Of a DNA stretch of 64,000 nt, positions 41,601 to 48,409 are shown piece by piece. The stretch covers positions 124,001-188,000 of the forward strand of contig DATCEO010000166.1 in the NCBI GenBank assembly GCA_036510065.1, in the 5' to 3' direction. This DNA is from DASUBV01 sp036510065 (lineage in GTDB: Bacteria; Actinomycetota; Actinomycetes; Streptosporangiales; Streptosporangiaceae). Under the pieces are notes generated by a model. It made no database searches. It was given only the letters and a program-made list of their open reading frames with translations, and was not told the DNA's origin. The first letter of the stretch is position 1, and each line of letters opens with the position of its first letter. Made by a program: the position numbers and the translations under genes.

Positions 41601-42246
41601 CCAGGTCGCGCTACCCCGGCAGCTCCCGGTGTCCGCCCTGGTGACCGTCGCGAGGAACCCGGCCGAGCTGGCCCAGCAGGTGCGCCGGCCGATGCCGCGC
41701 CCGCCCGCGCCGCACGCCCTGCGGGGCACCGAGTTCCACCGCTGGCTGGAGGAGCGCTTCGGCCAGCCGCAGCTGATCGACGCCGACGAGCTGCCGGGCG
41801 CCGCGGACGATCCCGGCGACACCGACCCGGATGCGGATCTGACCGACCTCAAGACGGCCTTCGAGGCCAGCGAATGGGCAGGCCGGCAGCCAAGCGAGGT
41901 CGAGGTGCCCTTCGAGTCGCTGATCGGGGACCGGCTGGTCCGCGGCCGGATCGACGCGGTGTTCGCCGATGCCCCCGATGGCCGGTTCGACGTCGTGGAC
42001 TGGAAGACTGGCCGTCCGCCGGGTTCGGCCGCCGAGCGCCGGGCAGTCGCGGTCCAGCTCGCCGCCTACCGGCTGGCCTGGGCGGCGCTGGCCGGAGTGC
42101 CGGTCGGGGAGGTGCGAGCGGCGTTCTACTACGTGCGCGGCGACCTGACCGTCCGGCCGGCCGACCTGCTGGACGAAGCGGGCCTGGCCGCGCTCATTGA
42201 CGGCATCCCGACGGCCGACGCGGAGGCCGGCCACCGGGAGGGCTGA
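38683..42246 (+). CDS. adnB: AdnB subunit of the AdnAB helicase-nuclease
   Basis: Partner of AdnA, 1187 residues. The UvrD-like motor has Walker A AGAGSGKSE, TFTRKAAAELGERV, LLDEYQDTSHAQ, GDPCQSIYGWRGAS, VHAAKGLQWPAV and LAYVAATRA. The C-terminal nuclease has GTEFHRWLEERF, GRIDAVF and VVDWKTGRPP. A Gly/Ala-rich insert lies near residues 515-550. The linker between motor and nuclease (about 880-960) is low complexity and contains an in-frame palindromic repeat element. The GTG start overlaps adnA by four bases, so the subunits are made together. Confidence 0.94.
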   Translation: MTEPAVRYSPAQLARLLGAAPPTAEQAAVIGAPLAPMAVIAGAGSGKSETMAARLVWLVANQLVRPERVLGLTFTRKAAAELGERVRTRLDGLHRAGLAGPATGEQPGEPTVSTYHAYAGRLVADHALREGLEPSMRLVTPAVSWQIAARVVAAYDGPMDAVSWAPATVTAAVIDLAGELAEHLRTADDVLAVGRSLDRRLAELPGRIPALALKVVRCQAAREQLLPLVAAYHAAKAAREVIDYGDQMAIAARIAARHLEVGTGERGRYPVVLLDEYQDTSHAQLVLLRSLFGGGHPVTAVGDPCQSIYGWRGASAGNLRRFSADFPVAEERPAPVLLLSTSFRNTGRVLAAAGGVQAGLRAAAPEVPLLVAPPGRADRGQVVCALLESSGAEAAWVADQVSGLLSLDAGIAPDGSPWPDGRADAVRPSDIAVLCRKRAQFPALRAALEARGIPVEVVGLGGLLTVPEVADIVATLRVLHDPTASDALARILTSPRWRIGPADLVALGRRARALAGQANSAAGGAAGGGADRAAGGGAARGGQAGDAAGAGAGEGLLAQAVTDLTKEMGSLIEALDDLDGPAAYSPAGHARLAALAAELRSLRAHVARPLPDLVSEIERTLCLDIEVASRPGVDPASARADLDAFTDAAAAFAGDREEPTLGAFLAYLSAAEEEEFGLEGGRIGETDSVKLATVHAAKGLQWPAVIVPGLAGGAQSRIFPAKPKVATRWTENPRLLPFSLRGDAADLPALAGLAASDLAIFTQACTDRELAEERRLAYVAATRAAFWLGCTGYWWGDGVSRLGPSEFLGEVRAECEGGAGVVDVWEPEPEPDATNPALAEPPTAAWPAAEAAGARYDAIRAAADLVTRAMTELERRKQRPKRHERGVVTARAAATARSRRRAGGGSELGPGPGPASAAGPGAGSGDGGPEPQPGAESERGVGPDPYQELIASWASEADLLLAERARRRAGGHAQVALPRQLPVSALVTVARNPAELAQQVRRPMPRPPAPHALRGTEFHRWLEERFGQPQLIDADELPGAADDPGDTDPDADLTDLKTAFEASEWAGRQPSEVEVPFESLIGDRLVRGRIDAVFADAPDGRFDVVDWKTGRPPGSAAERRAVAVQLAAYRLAWAALAGVPVGEVRAAFYYVRGDLTVRPADLLDEAGLAALIDGIPTADAEAGHREG
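41326..41381. repeat. nested palindromic element inside adnB
   Basis: The outer arms CGTCATGAACGTG (41326-41338) and CACGTTCACGCCG (41369-41381) match at 11 of 13 positions. The inner arms CGTTACTGCT (41343-41352) and AGCAGCAACG (41358-41367) match at 9 of 10. It translates in frame to a short linker segment (HERGVVTARAAATARSR). The arms are close to those at 16699-16754. Confidence 0.65.
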
Positions 42247-42281
42247 TCCGTGACCGGGGCGGCCTAGCGGAGCGGAGGAGT

Positions 42282-43130
42282 ATGGCGCCAGCAGCACTGA
42301 TGCCGGGAACGGAGCTGGCCCGGCAGATCATCGCCGACACGGCCAGCCGCGCCGCGCGGTTCACCGAGCAGGCCGGCACCCCACCGTGCCTGGCCACGGT
42401 GCTGGTCGGTGACGATCCGGCCTCGGTCACCTACGTCCGGATGAAGCAGAACCGGTCCCGGCAGGCCGGGATCAGCTCCCGGCAGGCCCACCTGCCCGCC
42501 AGCATCACCACCAGCGAGCTGGTCGCGGAGATCGCCGGCCTGTCGCAGGACCCTGCCGTGCACGGCATCCTCCTCCAGCACCCGGTGCCCGCCCACATTG
42601 ACGAGCGGGCCGCGTTCGAGGCCATCGATCCGGCCAAGGATGTCGACGGCGTCACCCTGCACTCGTTCGCCGCGCTGTCACTCGGAGTGCCCGGCTTCGT
42701 CCCCGCCACCCCCGGCGGCATCATGCGGCTGCTCGACGCCTACGGCGTCGCCGTGTCCGGCCAGCATGCCGTCGTGCTGGGCCGCAGTCCCATCCTCGGC
42801 AAGCCCGCGGGCATGCTGCTGCTGGCCGCCGACGCGACGGTGACGTACTGCCATTCCCGGACTCGCGGCCTGCCCGGCATCGTGGCGACCGGCGACATCG
42901 TGGTCGCCGCGGTGGGCCGGCCGGAGTTTGTCCGGGGCAGCTGGCTGAAGCCCGGCGCGGTGGTCGTCGACGCTGGCTACAACCCCGGCAACATCGGTGA
43001 TGTCGCGTTCGAGGAAGCCGTCGAGGTGGCGAGCGTGATCACGCCGGTGCCCGGCGGCGTCGGGCCGATGACGATCGCGGTGCTGCTAGCGCAGACGGTG
43101 GACGCCGCGATCGCGCAGGCGGCTGGATAG
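42282..43130 (+). CDS. folD: bifunctional methylenetetrahydrofolate dehydrogenase/cyclohydrolase
   Basis: FolD interconverts 5,10-methylene-, methenyl- and 10-formyl-tetrahydrofolate with NADP, feeding purine and formyl-methionine synthesis. The 282-residue length is normal. Signatures are ATVLVGDDPASVTYVRMK with the catalytic Lys, GILLQHPVPAHID, PAKDVDGVT, GRSPILGKPAGMLL (cofactor loop) and TPVPGGVGPMTIAVLL. It starts at ATG 42282 behind CGGAGGAGT. It follows adnB with a 35-base gap and may share its transcript. Confidence 0.95.
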   Translation: MAPAALMPGTELARQIIADTASRAARFTEQAGTPPCLATVLVGDDPASVTYVRMKQNRSRQAGISSRQAHLPASITTSELVAEIAGLSQDPAVHGILLQHPVPAHIDERAAFEAIDPAKDVDGVTLHSFAALSLGVPGFVPATPGGIMRLLDAYGVAVSGQHAVVLGRSPILGKPAGMLLLAADATVTYCHSRTRGLPGIVATGDIVVAAVGRPEFVRGSWLKPGAVVVDAGYNPGNIGDVAFEEAVEVASVITPVPGGVGPMTIAVLLAQTVDAAIAQAAG

Positions 43131-43192
43131 GGCGCTCGGCGGCCGACGGCGCGCGACCCTGGCCGCTGACGGCGCGCGACTCTGGCCGCGCG
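43131..43192. repeat. short imperfect direct repeat between convergent genes
   Basis: A ~22-base unit (GACGGCGCGCGACYCTGGCCG, with one variable base) is present twice in tandem between folD and the thiamine-binding-like gene. The GCGCGC cores could also form weak stems. The role is unknown, possibly termination. Confidence 0.4.
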
Positions 43193-43486
43193 TCAGGAGC
43201 CGAGGCGCTGCTCGAGGGCCACCATCTTGGACTGAAGCGCACCGGTCACGCCGGGCCTGATGTCGGCCTTCAGCGTCACGCTGACCCGCGGGGCGCGCGC
43301 GGCCACCGCGTCGACAGCCCGCTTGACCACCGCCATGACCTCGTCCCACTCGCCCTCGATAGTCGTGAACATCGCGTCGGTCTGATTCGGCAGCCCGCTG
43401 TCACGCACGACGCGGACCGCGTCGGCGACGTAGTCAGCCACGGCCTCGCCGACTCCGAGCGGCGTCACCGAGAATGCGACCAGCAT
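43193..43486 (-). CDS. MTH1187/YkoF-type thiamine-binding family protein
   Basis: A 97-residue protein with the pattern of the MTH1187 family, small ferredoxin-fold proteins that bind thiamine-like ligands and form oligomers. It shows MLVAFSVTPLGVGEAVADYV, the SGLPNQTDAMFTTIEGEWDEV segment and a C-terminal VSVTLKADIRPG strand. AGGAGG sits five bases before the ATG, fixing the start. It converges on folD. The physiological ligand is not shown by the sequence. Confidence 0.85.
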   Translation of the reverse strand: MLVAFSVTPLGVGEAVADYVADAVRVVRDSGLPNQTDAMFTTIEGEWDEVMAVVKRAVDAVAARAPRVSVTLKADIRPGVTGALQSKMVALEQRLGS

Positions 43487-43625
43487 CCGACCTCCTCGCG
43501 GCCTACCCCCGTGTGCCGGGGCGCGGACCTCACGATAACCCGCCCCCACCCCGCGCCCCCCTAGCCGGCGCGCCGCTCCCGGCCCCTTCGGACGGCGCTC
43601 CCGGCCGCTCTTGCGCGATGGCAAT

Positions 43626-43643
43626 GGTTGCTCTAGAGTAACC
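43626..43643. promoter_or_regulatory. candidate ArsR operator
   Basis: GGTTGCTCTAGAGTAACC is an 18-base dyad with a single mismatched pair, ending seven bases before the arsR ATG. GAGTAACC is repeated at 43653-43660, just inside the gene. ArsR/SmtB repressors bind such short dyads over their own promoters. Confidence 0.5.
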
Positions 43644-43650
43644 GTTCCTG

Positions 43651-44016
43651 ATGAGTAACCAAACTGCGGACCTGGTGTTCGACGCGCTCGGGGAGCCCGT
43701 GCGGCGCCGGATCCTGGAGCTGCTGCGAGACGGGCCGACGCCGGTCGGCAAGCTGGCTGACCAGCTCCCGGTGGGGCGCCCGGCGGTCAGCAAGCACCTG
43801 CGGGTGCTGAGCGGCGCCGGGCTGATCGAGCATCGCTCGGTCGGGACCCGCAACCTGTATGCCCTCGCCCCCGGCGGCCTCGCTCCGGCCCAGCAGTGGC
43901 TGGTCCAGACCTGGGACACCGTGCTCGCCGCATACGCGGCGGAGGTCAGGCGGGCCGCCGCCGCCCCGGTCGGGGATGATCACCGCAGGCCACATCGGGA
44001 AGGACGGCAGGCATGA
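43651..44016 (+). CDS. ArsR-family transcriptional regulator
   Basis: The 121-residue protein has a winged helix typical of ArsR repressors (VFDALGEPVRRRILELLRDGPTPVGKLADQLPVGRPAVSKHLRVL). There are no clustered Cys residues, so it is unlikely to sense arsenic. It belongs to the ArsR type that accompanies SRPBCC (AHSA1-like) genes. The next gene is exactly that, overlapping by four bases. It probably represses its own operon through the dyad upstream. Confidence 0.88.
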   Translation: MSNQTADLVFDALGEPVRRRILELLRDGPTPVGKLADQLPVGRPAVSKHLRVLSGAGLIEHRSVGTRNLYALAPGGLAPAQQWLVQTWDTVLAAYAAEVRRAAAAPVGDDHRRPHREGRQA

Positions 44017-44642
44017 CCTCAGTTCCGCTCATCCGCCGCGAGGTGCTGGTCGAGGCCGGCCCGGAGCTGGCGTTCGAGATTTTCACGGCCCGGATCGGGG
44101 CGTGGTGGCCGCTGGCCGACTTCAGCGTGCACGGGACGGGCGCGACTGTGTCCTTCTCCGGCGACCGGCTGGTAGAGCGGTCTCCGGCCGGCGAGGCCGC
44201 CGTATGGGGCACAGTGACCCGGTGGGAGCCGCCGCACGCGGTCGCGTTCACCTGGCATCCGGGCGCGGGGCCGGACCGGGCCAGCGACGTGGCGGTGACG
44301 TTCACGCCGGCGGGCGAGCAAACCGTGGTGACGCGGGAGCATAGCGGGTGGGAGTCCTTCGAGGACCCGGCCGCGGCTCGGGCCGAGTACGACCAGGCCT
44401 GGCCAGCGGTGCTGGAGGCGTACCGCGAGGCCGCGGGCGCGGCGGGCCAGCCGGGCCGGCGAGGCTGCCCGGCTGGCCACCGAGGACGACCCGAGCGTGG
44501 CCGGGGGGCTGTTCAGCATCACGATCAGCCCGTGGCAGGTCATGCTCGAGGCCTGACCGGCGCGTTCCTGCTCGCGGCCGGCCAGCGCATTTCATTCTCG
44601 GGCCCGACGAGCCCGTTCGTCAGTGCTTCGCGGCGTTCTTGA
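44013..44642 (+). CDS. SRPBCC (AHSA1-like) protein with aberrant C-terminus
   Basis: Residues ~1-145 form an AHSA1-type SRPBCC domain (IRREVLVEAGPELAFEIFTARIGAWWPLADFSVHG ... EHSGWESFEDPAAARAEYDQAWPAVLEAY), a hydrophobic-ligand fold. After that the frame reads low-complexity residues to a stop at 44640-44642. In another frame the same DNA encodes the end of a YciI-like protein. A deletion or frame change thus seems to have fused this gene to a decayed neighbour and removed its proper stop. It is coupled to arsR. The ligand is unknown. Confidence 0.8.
   Translation: MTSVPLIRREVLVEAGPELAFEIFTARIGAWWPLADFSVHGTGATVSFSGDRLVERSPAGEAAVWGTVTRWEPPHAVAFTWHPGAGPDRASDVAVTFTPAGEQTVVTREHSGWESFEDPAAARAEYDQAWPAVLEAYREAAGAAGQPGRRGCPAGHRGRPERGRGAVQHHDQPVAGHARGLTGAFLLAAGQRISFSGPTSPFVSASRRS
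44461..44556 (+). pseudogene. remnant of a YciI-like (YCII domain) gene
   Basis: In the frame ending at TGA 44554-44556 the DNA reads EAARLATEDDPSVAGGLFSI and then TISPWQVMLEA. This is the typical C-terminus of YciI-like proteins (AAxDPxVxAGLFxVExxPW). The N-terminal two thirds are missing and the segment is overlapped by the SRPBCC frame. ArsR-SRPBCC-YciI operons are common in actinomycetes, so this is most simply a deletion relic. Confidence 0.6.
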
Positions 44643-44736
44643 CTTTCTTGCCCTTGTGCTTGACCTTGCCGGCGTCCTTCTTGGTCTTGCCCTTGGCCTT
44701 CTCCGCCTTGCCCTTAGCCTTCTTGCCCAGACCCAT
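44620..44736 (-). CDS. 38-residue Lys-rich small protein (CsbD/histone-tail-like)
   Basis: The product is 38 residues, 16 of them Lys, starting MGLGKKAKGKAEKAKGKTKK and ending VKNAAKH. AAGGAG lies eight bases before ATG 44736, a strong ribosome site, and the frame ends properly at 44620. The repeated KxKGK pattern resembles the first helix of CsbD-like stress proteins and the Lys-rich tails of actinobacterial nucleoid proteins. It may bind nucleic acid or act in stress. The family assignment is uncertain, but the strong site and biased composition support a real gene. Confidence 0.65.
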   Translation of the reverse strand: MGLGKKAKGKAEKAKGKTKKDAGKVKHKGKKVKNAAKH

Positions 44737-44822
44737 TGACCGTCTCCTTCACCATGCGGCACGACGCTGCCGGCATTGCCCTGCGCCGGCTCACTGGGAC
44801 CATGTTCCATGCCATGTACGGC

Positions 44823-45665
44823 TCAAACATGGCGGGATAACCGCCGCGGCCATACGACCGGGAACAGCGGATGATCCAGGACGGCGCCCTCCGCCAGCTG
44901 GGCGTCGAGGCCGTCGAACGGCGGTGAGGTACGCCAGCGGCGCGGCGCGTACCGGGCGCCTGCCGATAGGTAGCGCAGCGACAGCACGCGGCGCCGGCCC
45001 TGGAAGGGGAAGCCCGGCGCGCCGTGGACGGTCAGGAAATCGAAGAAGATCGCATCGCCCGGTGCCAGGTCGAACCGGCGGAGGTCGAACCAGGCCCGGT
45101 CAGCCTCGATGTCAGGCAGCTCCGCCAGGCTGCCTTCGGGAAACCACCTCGCCTCGCCCTTGAGAAAGGTGCGCGGCATGAGCCACGGGCCGCGGTGCGA
45201 GCCGGCCAGCAGCTCCAGGGACCCCGCCGCGGGAACCGGATCGACCGGTATCCAGGCGCTGACCCCCGGGCCCTCGACGTTGTAGTACGGCTGATCCTGA
45301 TGCCAGGGCGTCCGCTGCCTGGTTCCGCCTTCCTTGACCAGGATGTGGTCGTGGTAGAACCGGACCTGCGGCGTGGCCATCAGCCCGGCGGCGATCTCCG
45401 GTACCCGCGAATGCCGGGCCAGCCGCTCAAGCTGCGGGACTTGCTGCCACCGGCAGAAGTCCTCGGTGAACGAGCCGGGGTCCTCGCGCCCGCTCGCGAC
45501 CTGGGCCAGGGGGCCGGGGCGGGCCAGCACGATCTCGACGGCCGCAGCCGCCTCGGCCAGCTCGTCCGCGTCGAGCACGCCCCGCACGCAGACGACCCCG
45601 TCGCGCGCGAAAGCCTCGGCCAGCTCCGCGCCCGCCAGCTCCCCGCCGGCCTGCTGCGGATCCAT
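44823..45665 (-). CDS. phytanoyl-CoA dioxygenase (PhyH) family protein
   Basis: An Fe(II)/2-oxoglutarate dioxygenase of 280 residues. The metal-binding facial triad is visible as the HxD of TPWHQDQPYYN and the distal His of FLTVHGAPGF, with the 2-oxoglutarate Arg plausibly in RRRVLSLRY. FARDGVVCVRGVLDADEL at the N-terminus is typical. AGGAGG precedes ATG 45665. Bacterial PhyH proteins hydroxylate diverse small molecules, and the substrate here cannot be told. The GNAT gene lies 30 bases upstream on the same strand. Confidence 0.88.
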   Translation of the reverse strand: MDPQQAGGELAGAELAEAFARDGVVCVRGVLDADELAEAAAAVEIVLARPGPLAQVASGREDPGSFTEDFCRWQQVPQLERLARHSRVPEIAAGLMATPQVRFYHDHILVKEGGTRQRTPWHQDQPYYNVEGPGVSAWIPVDPVPAAGSLELLAGSHRGPWLMPRTFLKGEARWFPEGSLAELPDIEADRAWFDLRRFDLAPGDAIFFDFLTVHGAPGFPFQGRRRVLSLRYLSAGARYAPRRWRTSPPFDGLDAQLAEGAVLDHPLFPVVWPRRLSRHV

Positions 45666-45694
45666 GGCGCCTCCTGGCTGCCCGGCTCTGCCCG

Positions 45695-46330
45695 TCACGA
45701 GCTCGCGTCCGGGCCAACGCGGTAGTGGTAGCGGTGATGATCGCAGAACCCGATGCCGCCGTACAGGGCGCGGGCTCCGGTGTTCTCCTCCTCCACCTGC
45801 ACGTACAGGCCCGTGGCGCCGCGGTCTGCCGCCAGCGCGGCCAGGGTGGCGCTGACCGCGGTGGCCAGCCCGCGGCGCTGGTGACCGGGATGGGTCTCGA
45901 TCGCCGTCAGCCCGGCCCAGCCCGCGTCGCCAGCCACCCGCCCGATCGCCACCGTCTGGCCCTCCTCGCGGACGCTGGCGAACGCCTGCCACGGCGCGGA
46001 CATCAGGAGCCGCCGGCCGACGGGCGGCAGGGCATCACCGCGGTAGTGGTACATCGCCAGCCAGTCCTCGTCCGGCGCGGCTGCGACCGCGACCGCGACG
46101 GCGACGGCTGCCGCGACCGGTGCGGCTGGCCCGGCGCAGCTCGCGGCCACCTTCGGCGCCGCCGTCATCACGACCGCCGCTCCCCGGCGCAGCGGCGCGC
46201 TGTTGGCCCGTCCGGTGAAGCCGTCGGCCGCGCGCAGCAGCCAGCCGCCCAGCCACTCCTCCTGCGGCGCCTGCCAGCCTCTGGCCGCCCGTGTCTCCAG
46301 GTCCGCGATGGAAATGGTGGTGGCCTGCAA
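45695..46330 (-). CDS. GNAT acetyltransferase, shortened cg3035/Rv0428c type
   Basis: The N-terminus (SIADLETRAARGWQAPQEEWLGGWLLRAADGFTGRANSAPL) matches the opening of the Rv0428c/cg3035 GNAT family. The acetyl-CoA binding core is intact at the end (LTAIETHPGHQRRGLATAVSATLAALA ... NTGARALYGGIGF). Between them lies a low-complexity Ala/Val stretch (AAVAVAVAVAAAPD) where relatives have a longer ordered region, so an internal deletion is likely. The start is unclear; TTG 46330, behind GGGAGG, fits best. Substrate unknown. Confidence 0.65.
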   Translation of the reverse strand: MQATTISIADLETRAARGWQAPQEEWLGGWLLRAADGFTGRANSAPLRRGAAVVMTAAPKVAASCAGPAAPVAAAVAVAVAVAAAPDEDWLAMYHYRGDALPPVGRRLLMSAPWQAFASVREEGQTVAIGRVAGDAGWAGLTAIETHPGHQRRGLATAVSATLAALAADRGATGLYVQVEEENTGARALYGGIGFCDHHRYHYRVGPDASS

Positions 46331-46459
46331 CCTCCGCGCGCCTCCCGACCGTCGTGCCCGTCGCCCTTCACGCCGCAGTCCATCCTGATCGATTCGCTCC
46401 CAGCGCACAACGCGCGCGGTCGGCGCCCTAGTGTCAGACCCTCCCGGGAGGATGGACTC

Positions 46460-47428
46460 ATGCCGGCTCAGTCCTTCTCCATCACGCCGAGCGGTCCGTT
46501 CTCCCTGGCGGAGGCCGCTACCTTCGGTTTTGGCCAGCGGCAGGACGACGGGTTCGACGGTGTCATGCGCCTGGCCTTCTGCCTCGACGGGTACGAAGGG
46601 CACGCCGGAGTCGAGGTCCGGCAGGACGCCACCCCGGCGGGCGCGGGCACCGTGCACTGCACCGTGCGCACCGCCGGGACCGTGCGCACCGCCGGGCACG
46701 CTGACCTTGGCCTGGTCCGGCGCCAGGTCGCGCGGGTGCTGTCTCTTGATCATGATGGCGCCCAGTTCATGCTGGTCGGCGAGCGGGATCCGGTGATCGG
46801 CGCGCTGCAGGCGGCGGCGCCGGGCCTCCGGCCGCCGCTGTTCTACTCGCCCTACGAGGCCGCCGCCTGGTCGGTCCTGAGCAGCAGGCGGCCGGCCCGC
46901 CAGATGATGGGCGTCCGCGATCGGCTCAGTCAGGCCCATGGCCCGGTGTTCGAGCTGGCCAGCCGGCCGCTGGCCGCGTTTCCCGCCCCGGCCGCCCTGC
47001 TGGATGTCGAGTCGTTTCCCGGTATTCCCGACGACAAGATGCGCCGGCTGCACGGTGTGGCCAGCGCGGCGCTAGAGGGCCGCCTGGACGTCGGTCAGCT
47101 GCAGCAACTTGGCCCGGAGGCCGCCATGGAGCAGCTCCAGGCGATCAACGGCATCGGGCCGTTCTACAGCTCCCTGATCGTGATCAGGGGCACGGGATTC
47201 GCCGACGTCCTGGCCGTCAATGAGCCGCGCGCCCTGGCCCTGGTCGCCCGCCTCTACGGCCTGGACGCCGATCCGTCGCCGGAGCAGTTCCGCGCGCTGG
47301 CCGAGCCGTGGCGGCCGTTCCGGACCTGGGCAGTGGTCCTCATCCGGGCGGCGGGCGGACGCATCCTGGACGCGCCGGCGGCGGCCCCGGCCGCCGGCCG
47401 CGGGCAGCCCGGAAATACGCGCGGGTAG
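46460..47428 (+). CDS. AlkA-like DNA glycosylase family protein (HhH-GPD)
   Basis: A 322-residue protein with an AlkA-like N-terminal domain followed by an HhH-GPD fold (YSPYEAAAWSVLSSRRPARQ, FPGIPDDKMRRLHGVA, LQAINGIGPFYSSLIVIRGTG). E. coli AlkA has its catalytic Asp in a PDD motif; here the aligned segment reads ADVLAVNEPRAL, so Asn-Glu replace Asp-Asp. It may lack base excision or use the Glu. ATG 46460 follows GGGAGG. A short internal duplication (GTVHCTVRTAGTVRTAG) lies near residue 70. It diverges from the GNAT gene. Confidence 0.75.
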   Translation: MPAQSFSITPSGPFSLAEAATFGFGQRQDDGFDGVMRLAFCLDGYEGHAGVEVRQDATPAGAGTVHCTVRTAGTVRTAGHADLGLVRRQVARVLSLDHDGAQFMLVGERDPVIGALQAAAPGLRPPLFYSPYEAAAWSVLSSRRPARQMMGVRDRLSQAHGPVFELASRPLAAFPAPAALLDVESFPGIPDDKMRRLHGVASAALEGRLDVGQLQQLGPEAAMEQLQAINGIGPFYSSLIVIRGTGFADVLAVNEPRALALVARLYGLDADPSPEQFRALAEPWRPFRTWAVVLIRAAGGRILDAPAAAPAAGRGQPGNTRG

Positions 47429-47469
47429 CTTAGAGGTATGAGCGCGCACACTTCACGGAGCAGGGGCGG

Positions 47470-48399
47470 GTGGCCGCACGCTGGCAGCGGCCCGGCAGCC
47501 ATGTCACGTTGACCGCGGACCAGTACGCCGCGGCCACCGGGCTGGTCGAGCGGTCAGCCGCCGCCCAGGTGACCGGCATCCCGGAGCATCCAGCCGACGA
47601 CGGTCTCTTCGGGCCCGTCAGCGTGACCTGGCGGATCAGCACCGACCTGTCCGGGGTGATCGCCGGGCTCCGGTCCCTGCTGATCCAGGCCCTGCACCCG
47701 CTGGCGATGGCCGGCGTCGACCAGCACAGCGACTGGCGGGCGGATCCGGTCGGCCGGCTCGCCGCGACCGCCGCCTACGTCAGCACGGTCACTTTCGGCG
47801 AGCGCACCGCGGCCGAGCGGGTATCGGCCCGGGTGCGGCGGATTCACGAGCACGTCCGGGGCGTGGACACGGTCACCGGGCGCCCGTACGCGGCCGGCGA
47901 TTCCGGCCTGCTGCTCTGGGTGCACGCGGCCATGGTCGACTCGGTCATCGCCGCCAGCAACCTGTTCGGCGCGGGCCTGTCGGCGCAGGACGCTGACCGT
48001 TACGTGGCCGAGATGGCGGTCGCGGCCGAGCTGATCGGCGTGGCGCCCGGCGAGATCCCGCACAGCGTCGCCGACCTCGAACGCTATCTGGACGGTGTCC
48101 GTCCCGAGCTGCGGTCCACCCCCGCGGCCAGCGAGTCGATGGCCTACCTGCTCGATCCGCCGGGCCTGGATCCCGACATAGCGGAAATCTGGCAGGACGT
48201 GCGTGACGGCGCGATCGCGTCGCTCCCGCAGTGGGCGCGTGACCTGTACGGATACGACGCGCCGCCGCTGACCCCCGCCCGGCGCAGCGAGATCCGGCAG
48301 GCCCTGGGCGTCCTGGACGCGGTCTACCTGGGCGAGCCCGGCGTGCTGGAGGCCCGGCAGCGCATCGCCCTGCGGATGCGCGCAGCGCAGCGCTCATGA
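47470..48399 (+). CDS. oxygenase MpaB family protein (DUF2236)
   Basis: This 309-residue all-helical protein has the DUF2236 pattern: GLRSLLIQALHPLAMAGVDQHSDWRADPVGRL, then YVSTVTFG, RIHEHVRGVD, LLLWVHAAMVDSVIAAS and EMAVAAELIGV. Conserved His residues (LHP, RIHEHV, WVHA) are positioned to bind haem iron, as in latex-clearing protein and MpaB. GTG 47470 is the start. The UbiB-like gene follows 10 bases later. The natural substrate is unknown. Confidence 0.85.
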   Translation: MAARWQRPGSHVTLTADQYAAATGLVERSAAAQVTGIPEHPADDGLFGPVSVTWRISTDLSGVIAGLRSLLIQALHPLAMAGVDQHSDWRADPVGRLAATAAYVSTVTFGERTAAERVSARVRRIHEHVRGVDTVTGRPYAAGDSGLLLWVHAAMVDSVIAASNLFGAGLSAQDADRYVAEMAVAAELIGVAPGEIPHSVADLERYLDGVRPELRSTPAASESMAYLLDPPGLDPDIAEIWQDVRDGAIASLPQWARDLYGYDAPPLTPARRSEIRQALGVLDAVYLGEPGVLEARQRIALRMRAAQRS

Positions 48400-48409
48400 G
48401 GCAGCACGC

